Shown here: piece by piece, positions 35,754-54,842 of the stretch
Position numbering within the stretch: the first letter of the stretch is position 1
Layout of the letters: the number at the start of each line of letters is the position of its first letter
Assembly: GCF_002929295.1 (NCBI RefSeq)
Contig: NZ_PJIM01000001.1
Span: 1,417,398-1,481,397, forward strand
Origin: Arthrobacter sp. SX1312
Lineage (GTDB): Bacteria > Actinomycetota > Actinomycetes > Actinomycetales > Micrococcaceae
Length of the DNA stretch: 64,000 nt
Direction: 5' to 3'
Made by a program: the position numbers and the translations under genes
The notes under the pieces: generated by a model
The model's database searches: none
Seen by the model: only the letters and a program-made list of their open reading frames with translations
What the model was told of the DNA's origin: nothing

Positions 35754-36097
35754 TGATTACTCCTGTCGTCGCGCCGGTTCTCTCATCGAGCCTTGCGGAA
35801 CGGATATGGGTGGGCCCCGTAATACTGGTACTCGCCGTGTGCGCGCCCGGGGCGCGCGGCCATGCCAAATCTTCGACATGGTGGATCGTGGCGAACAAGA
35901 TTATCGGGCTTTTGCCTATTTGCCCGGTGTGAAGGCAACCCCCGGAGGAAATCCCGTGAGGAGACCTTGTGAGGGCATGCGCCAGCCCACCAGACAGACA
36001 AGATTCCCATGGTATCGCGAAGATGCCCCGGACGCGAAATCGCGTCCGGGGCATCCGGGGCGGGTCCGGTGGTGCCGGACCCTGTGCAGTGCTGGTG
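35754..36097 (-). promoter_or_regulatory. Gap between the S10 and spc operons
   Basis: 344 bp. It contains the S10-operon terminator hairpin near the rpsQ end and must hold an rplN promoter; AT-richer bases around 35895-35925 (GATAAT at 35909-35914 on the minus strand) are a possible core but no good -35 is visible. An inverted repeat GCGCGC-CCCGGG-GCGCGC lies at about 35843-35861. No credible gene. Confidence 0.5.
36023..36054 (-). terminator. Terminator hairpin after rpsQ
   Basis: Perfect 14-bp stem (36023-36036 with 36041-36054) and AAAT loop, 43 nt after the rpsQ stop. Marks the end of the S10 operon. Confidence 0.8.
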
Positions 36098-36409
36098 TTA
36101 CTTGGCCTTCTCGATGATCTCCACCAGGCGCCACCGCTTGGTGGCGGACAGCGGGCGGGTCTCGCTGATCAGGACCATGTCGCCGATGCCGGCGCTGTTC
36201 TGCTCGTCGTGCGCCTTGACCTTGGAGCTGCGGCGAAGCACCTTGCCGTACAGGGCGTGCTTCACGCGGTCCTCGACCTCGACGACGATCGTCTTTTCCA
36301 TCTTGTCGGAGACGACGTAGCCACGGCGTACCTTGCGGTAGCCGCGCGAGTTGGCGTCGTGGACGGCCTTCTCGGTTCCTACGGTCATTTCGCTCTGCTT
36401 CTCACTCAT
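36098..36409 (-). CDS. rpsQ: 30S ribosomal protein S17
   Basis: 103 residues ([40 protein letters not shown]). About 25 extra N-terminal residues precede the OB fold. Last gene of the S10 operon, overlapping rpmC by 4 nt. Confidence 0.98.
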   Translation of the reverse strand: MSEKQSEMTVGTEKAVHDANSRGYRKVRRGYVVSDKMEKTIVVEVEDRVKHALYGKVLRRSSKVKAHDEQNSAGIGDMVLISETRPLSATKRWRLVEIIEKAK

Positions 36410-36750
36410 TTGGCGTCCTCCTCAGAAGCCTCGGTGTCCGCGGAAGGTGCGTCCTTCGCGGAGGCCTTCTTGGCTTTCTTGGGCTTGTCCGCCTTCGCGG
36501 GCTTCGCTTCCTCGACGGGAGCGACGACCTCGGGACGGAGACCCAGTTCGCGCTCACGCAGCACCGTGTAGATGCGTGCGATGTCGCGCTTGACCGAACG
36601 AAGGCGACCGTGGCTTTCGAGCTGGCCGGTGGCCGACTGGAAACGGAGGTTGAACAGCTCCTCCTTGGCCTTGCGCAGTTCTTCCACCAGACGGTCCTTA
36701 TCGAAGCCGTCCAGCTGGTCTGTTGCCAGTTCCTTTGAACCCAGAGCCAT
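36406..36750 (-). CDS. rpmC: 50S ribosomal protein L29 with C-terminal extension
   Basis: 114 residues. The L29 core is residues about 8-75 ([34 protein letters not shown]). The remaining about 40 residues are Lys/Ala/Glu/Asp-rich and not part of the usual 65-70 residue protein. L29 lies at the peptide exit tunnel. Confidence 0.96.
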   Translation of the reverse strand: MALGSKELATDQLDGFDKDRLVEELRKAKEELFNLRFQSATGQLESHGRLRSVKRDIARIYTVLRERELGLRPEVVAPVEEAKPAKADKPKKAKKASAKDAPSADTEASEEDAK

Positions 36751-36752
36751 AA

Positions 36753-37169
36753 CTATTCACCACCCTCACGACGCACGATGCGTGCCTTCAACGGCAGCTT
36801 GTGGATCGCGAGGCGCAGGGCTTCGCGGGCTACCTCTTCGGAAACGCCGGACAGTTCGAAGAGAACCCGTCCCGGCTTGACGTTGGCCACCCACCACTCG
36901 GGCGAACCCTTACCGGAACCCATGCGGGTCTCGGCGGGCTTCTTGGTCAACGGGCGGTCCGGATAGATGTTGATCCAGACCTTGCCGCCACGCTTGATGT
37001 GGCGGGTCATGGCGATACGAGCGGACTCGATCTGCCGGTTGGTGACGTATGCCGGGCTCAGAGCCTGGATACCCCACTCGCCGAAGCTGACCTCGGTACC
37101 GCCCGTGGCAGCGCCCGAGCGACCCGGGTGGTGCTGCTTACGGAACCTGACTCGACGTGGGATAAGCAT
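36753..37169 (-). CDS. rplP: 50S ribosomal protein L16
   Basis: 138 residues ([38 protein letters not shown]-like [14 protein letters not shown]). Arg/Met at the conserved functional loop as usual. Adjacent to rpsC with no gap. Confidence 0.98.
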   Translation of the reverse strand: MLIPRRVRFRKQHHPGRSGAATGGTEVSFGEWGIQALSPAYVTNRQIESARIAMTRHIKRGGKVWINIYPDRPLTKKPAETRMGSGKGSPEWWVANVKPGRVLFELSGVSEEVAREALRLAIHKLPLKARIVRREGGE

Positions 37170-38003
37170 TTAGGCCTGTCCTCCTTCAGTCGCAGCGGGG
37201 GCTGCGGCGGTCTCGGCGGGTGCAGACGCACCCTGGCCCTCGGAGCGCTCAGGCGCACGACGACGACGGTCGCCTCCGCGGTCGGCACCGGCGGGGCCAC
37301 GGCCCGGACGGTCTCCGCCACGGCCACGGGAGGGAGCTGCTGCAGCCTGGGCCGCGAGTTCCTTCGCCGTGACGTCACCCTTGTAGATCCAGACCTTCAC
37401 GCCGATGCGGCCGAAGGTGGTCTTCGCTTCGAAGAAGCCGTAGTCGATGTTGGCGCGGAGCGTGTGCAGGGGAACGCGTCCCTCGCGGTAGAACTCCGAG
37501 CGGCTCATTTCGGCGCCACCCAGGCGACCGGAGCACTGGACACGGATGCCCTTGGCGCCGGCACGCTGTGCGGACTGCATGGCCTTCTTCATCGCGCGGC
37601 GGAACGCCACGCGGGAGGAGAGCTGCTCGGCGATGCCCTGGGCGACGAGCTGAGCCTCGATCTCGGGGTTCTTGACCTCGAGGATGTTCAGCTGGACCTG
37701 CTTGCCCGTGAGCTTCTCGAGCTCGCCGCGGATGCGGTCCGCTTCTGCTCCACGACGGCCGATGACGATACCGGGGCGTGCCGTGTGGATGTCCACGCGG
37801 ACGCGGTCCCGGGTGCGCTCGATCTCGACCTTGGCGATGCCGGCGCGGTCCATGCCGGTCGACATCAGCTGGCGGATCTTGATGTCCTCGCGGACGAAGT
37901 CACGGTAGCGCTGGCCGGGCTTGTTGCTGTCGGCGAACCAGTGTGACCGGTGGTCGGTGGTGATGCCGAGTCGGAACCCGTGCGGGTTTACTTTCTGTCC
38001 CAC
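37170..38003 (-). CDS. rpsC: 30S ribosomal protein S3
   Basis: 277 residues. [14 protein letters not shown] start, KH domain with [18 protein letters not shown], and the C-terminal domain ending near residue 215. A basic, Gly/Arg-rich tail of about 60 residues follows ([20 protein letters not shown]). mRNA entry-site helicase component. Confidence 0.98.
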   Translation of the reverse strand: MGQKVNPHGFRLGITTDHRSHWFADSNKPGQRYRDFVREDIKIRQLMSTGMDRAGIAKVEIERTRDRVRVDIHTARPGIVIGRRGAEADRIRGELEKLTGKQVQLNILEVKNPEIEAQLVAQGIAEQLSSRVAFRRAMKKAMQSAQRAGAKGIRVQCSGRLGGAEMSRSEFYREGRVPLHTLRANIDYGFFEAKTTFGRIGVKVWIYKGDVTAKELAAQAAAAPSRGRGGDRPGRGPAGADRGGDRRRRAPERSEGQGASAPAETAAAPAATEGGQA

Positions 38004-38369
38004 TTAGCGGACCTCCACTTTCTCAGGGGTAGCGACGACAACCGTGATGTGGCTGGTCCGCTTGTTGATGCGGAACGCGCGGCCCTGGGCTCGCGGACGG
38101 AACCGCTTCATCGTCGGGCCTTCATCAACGAATGCTTCGCTGATGATGAGGTTGTCCTCGTCGAAGGCGACGCCGTCACGGTCCGCGCGAACGCGGGCGT
38201 TGGCGACTGCCGACTGGACCACCTTGAAAACCGGCTCCGAAGCAACCTGTGGGGCAAACTTCAGAATAGCCAGAGCCTCATTCGCCTGCTTACCACGAAC
38301 AAGGTTGACGACGCGCCGGGCCTTCATAGGCGTTACGCGGATATGACGCGCAATAGCCTTGGCTTCCAT
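38004..38369 (-). CDS. rplV: 50S ribosomal protein L22
   Basis: 121 residues ([40 protein letters not shown]). Lines the exit tunnel. Directly followed by rpsC. Confidence 0.98.
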   Translation of the reverse strand: MEAKAIARHIRVTPMKARRVVNLVRGKQANEALAILKFAPQVASEPVFKVVQSAVANARVRADRDGVAFDEDNLIISEAFVDEGPTMKRFRPRAQGRAFRINKRTSHITVVVATPEKVEVR

Positions 38370-38406
38370 TGCTTTCCTTCTCTCGTCTTAGCCGTAAGAG
38401 CAGCGC

Positions 38407-38688
38407 CTAGCGGCGCTTGCCCTTGCGGTCGTCCTTAACATGGCCGCGGAAGGTCCGCGTGGGAGCGAATTCGCCGAGCTTGTGCCCGACCATCGACTCG
38501 GTGACAAACACCGGGATGTGCTTGCGCCCGTCGTGCACCGCGATCGTGTGCCCGAGCATGTCGGGGACGATCATGGAGCGGCGGGACCACGTCTTGATGA
38601 CGTTCTTCGTACCCGATTCGTTCTCGCGAGCGACCTTTACGTAAAGGTGCTGATCGACGAAGGGGCCTTTCTTCAGGCTGCGTGGCAT
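38407..38688 (-). CDS. rpsS: 30S ribosomal protein S19
   Basis: 93 residues ([29 protein letters not shown] end). S10 operon, 12 nt after rplB. Confidence 0.98.
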   Translation of the reverse strand: MPRSLKKGPFVDQHLYVKVARENESGTKNVIKTWSRRSMIVPDMLGHTIAVHDGRKHIPVFVTESMVGHKLGEFAPTRTFRGHVKDDRKGKRR

Positions 38689-38700
38689 GTCTCCAGGCTC

Positions 38701-39540
<840 letters not shown>

Positions 39541-39572
39541 AACTCAATTCCTCGTTAAAGTGGTCTCCGCTC

Positions 39573-39878
39573 TCAGGAGAGCGGACCGCCGAAGATGTCG
39601 ATCGAGCCCTCTTTGAGGGACACGATGGCACGCTTGGTGCCCTTGCGCTGGCCCCACCCGAACTTGGTGCGCTTGCGCTTGCCAACCCGGTTGATGGTGT
39701 TGATCGAGTCGACCTTCACGGAGAAGATCTTCTCGACCGCCAGCTTGATTTCTTCCTTGTTCGAGCGCGGGTCTACCAGGAAGGTGTACTTGCCTTCGTC
39801 GATCAGGCCGTAGCTCTTCTCCGAGACGACGGGTGCAATGACGACGTCGCGCGGATCCTTTGCGATGGTGCCGCTCAC
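39573..39878 (-). CDS. rplW: 50S ribosomal protein L23
   Basis: 101 residues ([40 protein letters not shown]). Docking site for trigger factor and SRP. ATG overlaps the rplD stop by 4 nt. Confidence 0.98.
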   Translation of the reverse strand: MSGTIAKDPRDVVIAPVVSEKSYGLIDEGKYTFLVDPRSNKEEIKLAVEKIFSVKVDSINTINRVGKRKRTKFGWGQRKGTKRAIVSLKEGSIDIFGGPLS

Positions 39879-40498
39879 TTGGCATCCTCCTCGGTGATGA
39901 CATCAGCAGCGCCGACGAACTGGTCGTAGGCGGCCTTGGTGAAGATCACGTCGTCGGAGACCAGCACGTCGTACGTGTTGAGCTGGTCTACGTAGAGGAC
40001 GTGTACCTCGGGCACGTTGCGCACCGAGAGTGCAGCGACGTCGTTAGCGCGCTCGATGATCACGAGCAGGCGGGGCCGCTCGGAGATCGCGCGCAGGGTG
40101 TCGATCGCGCCCTTGGTCGACGGCTTGCCGCCGGCGACCAGGGATTCGAGGACGTGGATACGGCCGTTGCGTGCCCGGTCGGAGAGGGCTCCGCGCAGGG
40201 CGGCGGCCTTCATCTTCTTGGGGGTGCGCTGGCTGTAGTCGCGGGGCGTGGGCCCGTGGACGACGCCACCACCGGTCATGTGGGGGGCGCGGATCGAACC
40301 CTGGCGGGCACGACCGGTTCCCTTCTGCTTGAACGGCTTGCGGCCTGCGCCACTGACCTCGGCGCGGGTCTTGGTCTTGTGCGTGCCCTGGCGGGCGGCA
40401 GCAAGCTGGGCGACGACGACCTGGTGCAGCAACGGCACGTTGGTCTGCGCGTCGAAGATCTCCGCGGGGAGATCGACCTTTACAGTGTTGGCAGCCAT
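39875..40498 (-). CDS. rplD: 50S ribosomal protein L4
   Basis: 207 residues ([40 protein letters not shown]). Four bases after rplC. An E. coli-type L4 autoregulation of the S10 operon cannot be inferred here. Confidence 0.98.
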   Translation of the reverse strand: MAANTVKVDLPAEIFDAQTNVPLLHQVVVAQLAAARQGTHKTKTRAEVSGAGRKPFKQKGTGRARQGSIRAPHMTGGGVVHGPTPRDYSQRTPKKMKAAALRGALSDRARNGRIHVLESLVAGGKPSTKGAIDTLRAISERPRLLVIIERANDVAALSVRNVPEVHVLYVDQLNTYDVLVSDDVIFTKAAYDQFVGAADVITEEDAK

Positions 40499-40502
40499 TT
40501 GG

Positions 40503-41159
40503 CTATGCTCCCTTCACGGCGGTGCGTACGAGGACGACCTGGCCGCGGGCGCCGGGGACGGCACCCTTGATCAGCAGCAGCGACTTCTCGGCGTCGACAG
40601 CGTGAACCCGGAGATTCAGCGTGGTCTGACGAACGGCGCCCATGCGGCCTGCCATTTTCATTCCACGGAAGACGCGGCTGGGGGTGGATGCTCCACCGAT
40701 GGAACCGGGCTTGCGGTGGTTCTTGTGAGCACCGTGCGAGGCTCCCACACCGTGGAAACCGTGGCGCTTCATGACGCCGGCGAAGCCCTTGCCCTTGGTG
40801 GTGCCGATGACGTCGACCGTCTGGCCGGCTTCGAACATCTCGACGGAGAGTTCCTGGCCGAGCGAGTAGGAGTCGGCGTCGGAGGTGCGCAGTTCGACGA
40901 CGTGACGGCGCGGCGTGACGCCGGCCTTCTCGAAGTGACCGGCGAGCGGCTTGGTGACCTTGCGGGGATCGATCTGGCCGAAGCCGATCTGCACGGCGGT
41001 GTAGCCGTCCTTGTCCTCGCTGAGGAGCTGCGTGATGACGTTCGAGTCCGCCTGGACGACGGTGACGGGGATGAGGATGTTGTTCTCGTCCCAGACCTGG
41101 GTCATGCCGAGCTTGACGCCCAGCAGGCCCTTGACCTGGCGCGTAAGTGAAGTAGACAT
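40503..41159 (-). CDS. rplC: 50S ribosomal protein L3
   Basis: 218 residues ([39 protein letters not shown] with the conserved Gln/His loop region). Sixteen bases after rpsJ. Confidence 0.98.
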   Translation of the reverse strand: MSTSLTRQVKGLLGVKLGMTQVWDENNILIPVTVVQADSNVITQLLSEDKDGYTAVQIGFGQIDPRKVTKPLAGHFEKAGVTPRRHVVELRTSDADSYSLGQELSVEMFEAGQTVDVIGTTKGKGFAGVMKRHGFHGVGASHGAHKNHRKPGSIGGASTPSRVFRGMKMAGRMGAVRQTTLNLRVHAVDAEKSLLLIKGAVPGARGQVVLVRTAVKGA

Positions 41160-41175
41160 ATGTATCCGCTCTCCC

Positions 41176-41484
41176 TTACAGCTTGATTTCGATGTTCACG
41201 TCCGCAGGCAGGTCGAGACGCATCAGCGAATCAACGGCCTTGGGCGTGGGATCAATGATGTCGATCAGACGCTTGTGAGTACGCATTTCGAAGTGCTCAC
41301 GGCTGTCCTTGTACTTGTGCGGGGACCGGATGACAACGAAAACGTTCTTCTCCGTGGGCAGGGGCACGGGGCCCACTACCGTTGCGCCTGCGCGCGTCAC
41401 CGTCTCAACGATCTTCCGTGCTGAAACATCGATGACCTCGTGGTCATATGACTTCAGCCGGATGCGGATTTTTTGTCCCGCCAT
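41176..41484 (-). CDS. rpsJ: 30S ribosomal protein S10
   Basis: 102 residues ([40 protein letters not shown]). Also the NusB partner in antitermination complexes. First gene of the eleven-gene S10 operon; preceded by a leader of about 220 nt. Confidence 0.98.
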   Translation of the reverse strand: MAGQKIRIRLKSYDHEVIDVSARKIVETVTRAGATVVGPVPLPTEKNVFVVIRSPHKYKDSREHFEMRTHKRLIDIIDPTPKAVDSLMRLDLPADVNIEIKL

Positions 41485-41716
41485 GGCGTCTCGACTCTCT
41501 CTCTACATAACTGCCTGGGCAGTTCCGGTACGTACGTACATTTCCTGCGCCCGTTGTGCGACGCCTCCCGAACAGACTGAATCCGGAGAACTCCGGGTTC
41601 CTCACCCTGCCGGGCTCCGACCCCCGCGCTCGGGCGTGTCGCGCAGTGCGAAAACAAGCACAGTCCGGACACACACGCTCCGCAGATCTCGGACGAGCCG
41701 AGCGGGGTGGATTATA
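41485..41716 (-). promoter_or_regulatory. S10-operon promoter (-10) and long leader
   Basis: A perfect TATAAT lies on the minus strand at 41716-41711; no good -35 is seen. The resulting leader of about 220 nt contains AACTGCC-CA-GGCAGTT (perfect 7-bp inverted repeat at about 41508-41523), a GTAC triple repeat at about 41528-41539 and CCGGA-n5-TCCGG around 41583-41602. These may form regulatory RNA structure. Confidence 0.5.
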
Positions 41717-41956
41717 TTTGGGCTGCGCATCGGCGGACTCGATCCCTGCATCAGGCATTATCCTGACCGGGATGAGGTCCCTTACCGCACGCGCAAGCGC
41801 TTGAACAACTTATCTAGTGTCGCAGATTGCCTCCGTGATTGCGAACCGGCCCGGTGCGCGGGCGGGTGACCTGCACTACTCGACCTTCACCGGACCCGGT
41901 CAAACCGTCGGGGCAAGGCCTAGAATATTGGCCCACCACCACGAAGGAGATCCGCC
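41717..41956 (+). promoter_or_regulatory. Upstream region of the VOC gene
   Basis: 240 bp, the right half of the 472-bp gap between rpsJ and the VOC gene. TAGAAT at 41921-41926 is a possible -10 on the plus strand with only a weak -35; GAAGGAG at 41943-41949 is a good Shine-Dalgarno. Otherwise nothing recognised. Confidence 0.4.
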
Positions 41957-42340
41957 ATGATCAGCGCCAACAGGGCCACGACCGTCCTGCCCGTGCGGGA
42001 CCTCGATCGAGCCAGGAATTTCTACGAGAACACCCTCGGCCTTCATCCCGACAACGCCTGGCACGAGGGGAGCTTTTTCTTCAGCGAGGACGGGCACAAC
42101 GGGATCGAGCTCATGCTGAAGCCGGACGGCAGCCCGTCCGGCAATACCGAGCTCAGCTTCGAGGTCGAGGACCTCAGCGCCGAGATGACCTCGCTCGAAC
42201 GGAACGGCGTCAGGTTCGAGGACTACGACCTCCCGGGACTGAAGACCGTGAACCACATCGCGGAGGACGACCACATGCGTGCGGCCTGGTTCACCGACAC
42301 GGAGGGGAACATCCTCTGCCTCCACCAGCTCGTCACCTGA
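41957..42340 (+). CDS. VOC (glyoxalase/dioxygenase fold) family protein
   Basis: 127 residues, a single vicinal-oxygen-chelate module of two beta-alpha-beta-beta-beta repeats (TTVLPVRDLDRARNFYENTL; MRAAWFTDTEGNILCLHQL). The C-terminal Glu in DTEGN is a usual metal ligand. Substrate cannot be predicted: the family includes glyoxalases, dioxygenases and antibiotic-binding proteins. It stands alone on the plus strand between the S10 and str operons, with GAAGGAG before ATG 41957. Confidence 0.85.
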   Translation: MISANRATTVLPVRDLDRARNFYENTLGLHPDNAWHEGSFFFSEDGHNGIELMLKPDGSPSGNTELSFEVEDLSAEMTSLERNGVRFEDYDLPGLKTVNHIAEDDHMRAAWFTDTEGNILCLHQLVT

Positions 42341-42380
42341 GGAGGGGGCGGGGCACCGCCGGCCCGGACCCGTCGACGCA

Positions 42381-42414
42381 GAAGGGCCCCGCTGCCGAAG
42401 CAACGGGGCCCTTC
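42381..42414. terminator. Bidirectional terminator between the VOC gene and tuf
   Basis: Perfect 11-bp stem (42381-42391 with 42404-42414), 12-nt loop, between convergent genes. Serves tuf on minus and the VOC gene on plus. Confidence 0.8.
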
Positions 42415-42440
42415 CGACGATCATTCAGGCAGTCGGAGGA

Positions 42441-43631
42441 CTACTTGAGGATCTTGGTGACACGTCCCGAACCAACGGTGCGGCCGCCTTCGCGGATCGC
42501 GAAGCCGAGGCCGTCCTCCATGGCGATCGGCTGGATCAGCTCGACGGTCATCTCGGTGTTGTCGCCGGGCATGACCATCTCGGTGCCCTCGGGGAGGGTG
42601 ATGACGCCGGTCACGTCCGTGGTGCGGAAGTAGAACTGCGGGCGGTAGTTCGAGTAGAACGGGTTGTGACGCCCGCCCTCGTCCTTGGCCAGGATGTAGA
42701 CGTTGGCTTCGAAGTCGGTGTGCGGGGTGATGGAACCCGGCTTCACGATGACCTGTCCACGCTCTACGTCTTCGCGCTTGATGCCGCGGAGCAGCAGACC
42801 ACAGTTCTCGCCAGCCCAGGCCTCGTCGAGCTGCTTGTGGAACATCTCGATACCGGTGACCGTGGTCTTCTGGACCGGACGGATGCCGACGATCTCGACC
42901 TCGGAGTTGATGGCGAGGGTTCCGCGCTCGGCGCGACCCGTGACGACGGTTCCACGACCGGTGATCGTGAAGACGTCCTCGACGGGCATCAGGAAGGGCT
43001 TGTCCTTGTCGCGGATGGGATCCGGGACGTTGTTGTCGACGGCTTCCATGAGGTCCTCGACGGACTTGACCCACTCGGGGTCGCCTTCGAGGGCCTTGAG
43101 GCCGGAGACGCGGACGACAGGAGCGTCGTCGCCGTCGAAGCCCTGCGAGCTGAGCAGCTCACGAACTTCCATCTCGACGAGGTCGAGGAGCTCCTCGTCG
43201 TCGACCATGTCGGACTTGTTCAGTGCGACCAGCAGGTAGGGGACGCCGACCTGGCGGGCGAGCAGCACGTGCTCGCGGGTCTGGGCCATAGGACCATCGG
43301 TGGCTGCGACGACGAGGATTGCCCCGTCCATCTGGGCCGCACCGGTGATCATGTTCTTGATGTAGTCGGCGTGACCGGGGGCGTCTACGTGGGCGTAGTG
43401 GCGCTTCTCGGTCTGGTACTCGACGTGCGAGATGTTGATCGTGATGCCACGCTGCTTCTCCTCGGGAGCCGAGTCGATCGACGCGAAGTCACGCTGCTCG
43501 TTGAGAGTGGGGTACTTGTCGTACAGCACCTTGGAAATGGCAGCCGTCAACGTCGTCTTTCCATGGTCAACGTGACCGATGGTGCCGATGTTAACGTGCG
43601 GCTTAGTCCGCTCGAACTTTGCCTTCGCCAC
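42441..43631 (-). CDS. tuf: Elongation factor Tu
   Basis: 396 residues. G1 loop GHVDHGKT (19-26), [16 protein letters not shown] and the C-terminal [15 protein letters not shown] are intact. Delivers aminoacyl-tRNA. The 204-nt gap to fusA carries a terminator hairpin and a separate promoter candidate, so tuf can be expressed above the rest of the str operon. Confidence 0.98.
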   Translation of the reverse strand: MAKAKFERTKPHVNIGTIGHVDHGKTTLTAAISKVLYDKYPTLNEQRDFASIDSAPEEKQRGITINISHVEYQTEKRHYAHVDAPGHADYIKNMITGAAQMDGAILVVAATDGPMAQTREHVLLARQVGVPYLLVALNKSDMVDDEELLDLVEMEVRELLSSQGFDGDDAPVVRVSGLKALEGDPEWVKSVEDLMEAVDNNVPDPIRDKDKPFLMPVEDVFTITGRGTVVTGRAERGTLAINSEVEIVGIRPVQKTTVTGIEMFHKQLDEAWAGENCGLLLRGIKREDVERGQVIVKPGSITPHTDFEANVYILAKDEGGRHNPFYSNYRPQFYFRTTDVTGVITLPEGTEMVMPGDNTEMTVELIQPIAMEDGLGFAIREGGRTVGSGRVTKILK

Positions 43632-43699
43632 GGGTTCCTCCTAGAACGTTTGAGAAGAATTGCTTCCCAGCCACGCTTGTCGCGGCTGAAACTCATGCA

Positions 43700-43705
43700 A
43701 GTCTA
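43700..43705 (-). promoter_or_regulatory. Candidate tuf -10 element
   Basis: TAGACT on the minus strand, 68 bp before the tuf ATG, with a weak TTCATC-like -35 18 bp upstream. Same hexamer as before secY and rpsL. Confidence 0.4.
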
Positions 43706-43774
43706 CTGGGGGCTTTTGGTTTTGATGAAATTGCTCTGCACCGCCGGGCCTGCTGGTCCGGCGGCAGAGGGGGC

Positions 43775-43803
43775 GAGGCGGCCTGCCCTGGGCAGGCCGC
43801 CTC
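43775..43803 (-). terminator. Hairpin between fusA and tuf
   Basis: Perfect 13-bp stem (43775-43787 with 43791-43803) and 3-nt loop, 32 nt after the fusA stop. No T-run, so termination may be partial. Confidence 0.75.
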
Positions 43804-43835
43804 CGCTCCCCCGGGATCCCGTTGCCGGGAGGGGG

Positions 43836-45950
43836 CTACTCGCCGCGCGTCTTCTGGATGATCTCGTCGGCGACTGCCTTCGGGACCTCTGAGTAGCTGT
43901 CGAACTTCATGGAGTACACGGCACGGCCCTGGGTCTTCGACCGGAGGTCACCGATGTAGCCGAACATGCCCGACAGGGGCACGTGCGCCGTGATGACCTT
44001 CACGCCGCTGGCGTCCTCCATGGACTGCATCTGGCCGCGGCGCGAGTTGAGGTCGCCGATCACTTCACCCATGTATTCCTCAGGGGTGCGGACCTCCACC
44101 TCCATGAGCGGTTCGAGCAGCACGGGCTTCGCCATGCGTGCGGCTTCCTTGAACGCCATGCGGCCGGCGATCTTGAACGCCATCTCCGAGGAGTCGACGT
44201 CGTGGTAGGCGCCGTCGAGCAGGGTCGCCTTGATGCCGACCACCGGGTAGCCGGCGAGCACGCCGTCGTTCAGCGCATCCTGGATGCCGGCGTCGACACT
44301 CGGGATGTACTCGCGGGGCACACGGCCGCCGGTCACCTTGTTGTCGAAGGCGTACAGGACGCCTTCCTCGACCTCCATCGGTTCGATCGCGATCTGGATC
44401 TTCGCGAACTGGCCGGAGCCACCCGTCTGCTTCTTGTGGGTGTAGTCGTGCTTGGCGACCTTGCTGCGGATGGTCTCGCGGTAGGCGACCTGGGGCTTGC
44501 CCACGTTCGCTTCCACGCGGAACTCGCGGCGCATGCGGTCCACCAGGATGTCCAGGTGGAGCTCGCCCATGCCGGCGATGATCGTCTGTCCGGTGTCCTC
44601 GTTCAGCGAGACCTGGAACGTGGGGTCCTCGGCCGAGAGCTTCTGGATGGCTGTGGACAGCTTCTCCTGGTCGCCCTTGGTCTTGGGCTCGATGGCCACC
44701 GAGATCACGGGTGCCGGGAAGCTCATGGACTCGAGCACGATCTGGTTCGCCGAGTCGGAGAGGGTGTCACCGGTGGTGGTGTCCTTCAGGCCGATCGCCG
44801 CGTAGATGTGTCCTGCCGACGCTTCCTCGACGGGGATCTCCTTGTTGGCGTGCATCTGGAACAGCTTGCCGATGCGCTCCTTCTTGCTCTTCGTGGAGTT
44901 CACCAGCTGGGTACCGGCCGTCACATGCCCGGAGTACACGCGGATGAACGTCAGCTGACCGAAGAACGGGTGCGTGGCCACCTTGAACGCGAGGGCCGAG
45001 AACGGCTCCTCGGTGCTCGGCTTGCGCGTCAGCTCGACCTCTTCGTCCCGGGGATCGTGACCGATCATCGGGGGGACGTCGAGGGGCGAGGGCAGGTAGT
45101 CGATGACGGCGTCGAGCATCGGCTGCACGCCGCGGTTCTTGAACGCGGAACCGCAGAGGATCGGGTAAAGCTCGGAGTTGATCGTCATCTTGCGGATGCC
45201 GGCCTTGAGCTCGTCGACGGAGATCTCTTCGCCTTCGAGGTACTTGTTCATGAGCTCGTCGGAGGACTCGGCGACGGTCTCGACGAGGGCCGCGCGGTAC
45301 TCCTCGGCCTTCTCCTGGAGGTCCGCCGGGATCTCCTGGATCTCGTACTTCGCACCCATGGTGACGTCACCCTTGGAGTCGCCGGGCCAGACGAGGGCAC
45401 GCATGTAGAGCAGGTCGACGACGCCGATGAAGTCGTTCTCGGCACCGATGGGGAGCTGCAGCACGAGGGGCTTGGCGCCCAGGCGGCTGATGATGGTGTC
45501 GACGGTGAAGTAGAAGTCGGCGCCCAGCTTGTCCATCTTGTTGACGAAGCAGATGCGGGGCACTTCGTACTTGTCGGCCTGGCGCCAGACGGTCTCCGAC
45601 TGGGGCTCGACGCCCTCCTTGCCGTCGAACACGGCGACGGCGCCGTCGAGGACGCGCAGTGAGCGCTCCACCTCGACGGTGAAGTCGACGTGCCCGGGGG
45701 TGTCGATGATGTTGATCTGGTTGTTCTCCCAGAAGCAGGTGACCGCGGCGGACGTGATGGTGATGCCGCGCTCCTTCTCCTGTTCCATCCAGTCGGTGGT
45801 GGAGGCGCCGTCGTGCGTCTCACCGATCTTGTGGTTGACACCCGTGTAGAACAGGATGCGCTCGGTAGTAGTGGTCTTGCCGGCATCGATGTGGGCCATG
45901 ATGCCGATGTTGCGGACCTTGTTGAGGTCGGTAAGCACGTCCTGTGCCAC
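43836..45950 (-). CDS. fusA: Elongation factor G
   Basis: 704 residues. G1 [12 protein letters not shown] (19-30), [22 protein letters not shown] and [10 protein letters not shown] are intact, and the C-terminal domains IV-V end QKTRGE. Catalyses translocation. Str operon, 87 nt after rpsG. Confidence 0.98.
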   Translation of the reverse strand: MAQDVLTDLNKVRNIGIMAHIDAGKTTTTERILFYTGVNHKIGETHDGASTTDWMEQEKERGITITSAAVTCFWENNQINIIDTPGHVDFTVEVERSLRVLDGAVAVFDGKEGVEPQSETVWRQADKYEVPRICFVNKMDKLGADFYFTVDTIISRLGAKPLVLQLPIGAENDFIGVVDLLYMRALVWPGDSKGDVTMGAKYEIQEIPADLQEKAEEYRAALVETVAESSDELMNKYLEGEEISVDELKAGIRKMTINSELYPILCGSAFKNRGVQPMLDAVIDYLPSPLDVPPMIGHDPRDEEVELTRKPSTEEPFSALAFKVATHPFFGQLTFIRVYSGHVTAGTQLVNSTKSKKERIGKLFQMHANKEIPVEEASAGHIYAAIGLKDTTTGDTLSDSANQIVLESMSFPAPVISVAIEPKTKGDQEKLSTAIQKLSAEDPTFQVSLNEDTGQTIIAGMGELHLDILVDRMRREFRVEANVGKPQVAYRETIRSKVAKHDYTHKKQTGGSGQFAKIQIAIEPMEVEEGVLYAFDNKVTGGRVPREYIPSVDAGIQDALNDGVLAGYPVVGIKATLLDGAYHDVDSSEMAFKIAGRMAFKEAARMAKPVLLEPLMEVEVRTPEEYMGEVIGDLNSRRGQMQSMEDASGVKVITAHVPLSGMFGYIGDLRSKTQGRAVYSMKFDSYSEVPKAVADEIIQKTRGE

Positions 45951-46037
45951 GGTGTCTCCCTTAATACGTAAATGGAGTTCTGCTGGGCCGCCGGCCGGCC
46001 CGTCCCTGACGGGCTGCGGGTCCGGCCGGCAGAGCTG

Positions 46038-46508
46038 CTACCAGCGGTAGTGTGCGAAGGCCTTGTTCGACTCGGCCATCTTGTGCGTGTCCTCGCGGCG
46101 CTTGACTGCTGCGCCGAGACCGTTGGATGCATCCAGGATCTCGTTCTGCAGGCGCTCGGTCATCGTCTTCTCGCGGCGGGCCTTGGAGTAGCCCACGAGC
46201 CAGCGGAGGGCCAGGGCGGTCGAACGACCGGGCTTGACCTCGACGGGGACCTGGTAGGTGGCGCCACCGACACGGCGTGAGCGGACCTCGAGGGTCGGCT
46301 TGACGTTGTCCATGGCCTTCTTCAGCGCTGCGACGGGGTCGCCGCCGGACTTGGCACGGGCACCTTCGAGCGCGCCGTACACGATGCGCTCTGCGGTGGA
46401 CTTCTTGCCGTCGACGAGCACCTTGTTGATCAGCTGCGTGACCAGGGGGGAACCGTAGACGGGATCTACAACGAGCGGCCGCTTCGGGGCCGGGCCCTTA
46501 CGAGGCAT
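46038..46508 (-). CDS. rpsG: 30S ribosomal protein S7
   Basis: 156 residues ([40 protein letters not shown]). Head assembly protein, one base after rpsL. Confidence 0.98.
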   Translation of the reverse strand: MPRKGPAPKRPLVVDPVYGSPLVTQLINKVLVDGKKSTAERIVYGALEGARAKSGGDPVAALKKAMDNVKPTLEVRSRRVGGATYQVPVEVKPGRSTALALRWLVGYSKARREKTMTERLQNEILDASNGLGAAVKRREDTHKMAESNKAFAHYRW

Positions 46509-46509
46509 A

Positions 46510-46884
46510 TTACTTCTTCTCCATCTTCGCGCCGTAGCGGCTGCGAGCCTGCTTGCGGTTCTTCACGCCCTGGGTGTCCAGTGCGCCACGGACGATCTTG
46601 TAGCGGACACCAGGGAGGTCCTTCACACGACCGCCGCGCACGAGCACGATGGAGTGTTCCTGGAGGTTGTGACCGACACCGGGGATGTAGGCGGTGACTT
46701 CGATGCCGCCGTTGAGGCGCACGCGGGCCACCTTGCGGAGGGCCGAGTTCGGCTTCTTCGGGGTGGTGGTGTAGACGCGGGTGCAGACGCCGCGCTTCAT
46801 GGGGCTGCCCTTCAGTGCGGGCGCCTTGGTCTTGGAGACCTTAGGTGTCCGGCCCTTGCGGACCAGCTGGTTAATCGTAGGCAC
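46510..46884 (-). CDS. rpsL: 30S ribosomal protein S12
   Basis: 124 residues from GTG 46884, the standard length, with GGAGA upstream. [13 protein letters not shown] start. The streptomycin loop [13 protein letters not shown] (Lys43 region) and [12 protein letters not shown] (Lys88 region) have the wild-type sensitive residues. First gene of rpsL-rpsG-fusA-tuf. Confidence 0.97.
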   Translation of the reverse strand: MPTINQLVRKGRTPKVSKTKAPALKGSPMKRGVCTRVYTTTPKKPNSALRKVARVRLNGGIEVTAYIPGVGHNLQEHSIVLVRGGRVKDLPGVRYKIVRGALDTQGVKNRKQARSRYGAKMEKK

Positions 46885-47253
46885 TTTCGTGTTCTCCGTA
46901 ATGTCTGAAGATGAGATCTGTGTCGCCCTACCCAGCGGTTGCGGCGGCTTCTCAGGGCCGCACCGTCCAGAGGTCGGGTTGATCGGTCGTTTGGCGCACC
47001 ACCGACGGATAGGCTGCCGCAGAACGACTGTAGGCGTGCAAAAGAGTGGCATTCGCTGTACAACTTACGTACAACACGGAGATACGTTTCTCAACGCCGA
47101 TCCACTGCCACACAAACAATTGGTCCCAAGTCTACCAGAGATGGGGTGTGCCCCCGTACGGGCAGCCCTCCCCCGCATGGTAGAGGCGGAGGGCCCGGAA
47201 TGGGGGAAGGCCCCGGACCGCAGGGTCCGGGGCCTTCCTCATGGGTGCTGTGC
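46885..47253 (-). promoter_or_regulatory. rpoC-rpsL gap: str-operon promoter region
   Basis: 369 bp without a gene. It holds the rpoC terminator hairpin (47206-47237), a TAGACT hexamer on the minus strand at 47134-47129 (possible -10, weak -35) and two direct GTACAAC copies at 47058-47064 and 47069-47075, spaced 11 bp. Confidence 0.5.
47206..47237 (-). terminator. rpoBC terminator hairpin
   Basis: Perfect 14-bp stem (47206-47219 with 47224-47237), GCAG loop, 16 nt after the rpoC stop. Confidence 0.8.
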
Positions 47254-51147
<3,894 letters not shown>

Positions 51148-51332
51148 AGGGTCCCTGTTCTCTCTTTGTTCTCTAAATTCTTGAAGTCTTATGGGGTGCG
51201 GCGGGAATCCAGGCCCGCACCGGTTCAGGGAGGTGCCCGGAGGAAGGCGGCTTTAATATTTCAAGGCCGCCCGCGGCCGAAGAAATTTCGTTGCCGCCGT
51301 TCCGGGCACCGGACTGAACCGGTACGTAATAC

Positions 51333-54842
<3,510 letters not shown>

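Noticed and set aside
35843-35861. GCGCGC inverted repeat as a terminator for the plus strand
   Set aside because: Simple GC palindrome with no plus-strand gene upstream and no T-run.
35783-36010. 75-codon minus-strand frame in the rpsQ-rplN gap
   Set aside because: No Shine-Dalgarno, no recognisable family, and it covers the promoter/terminator region.
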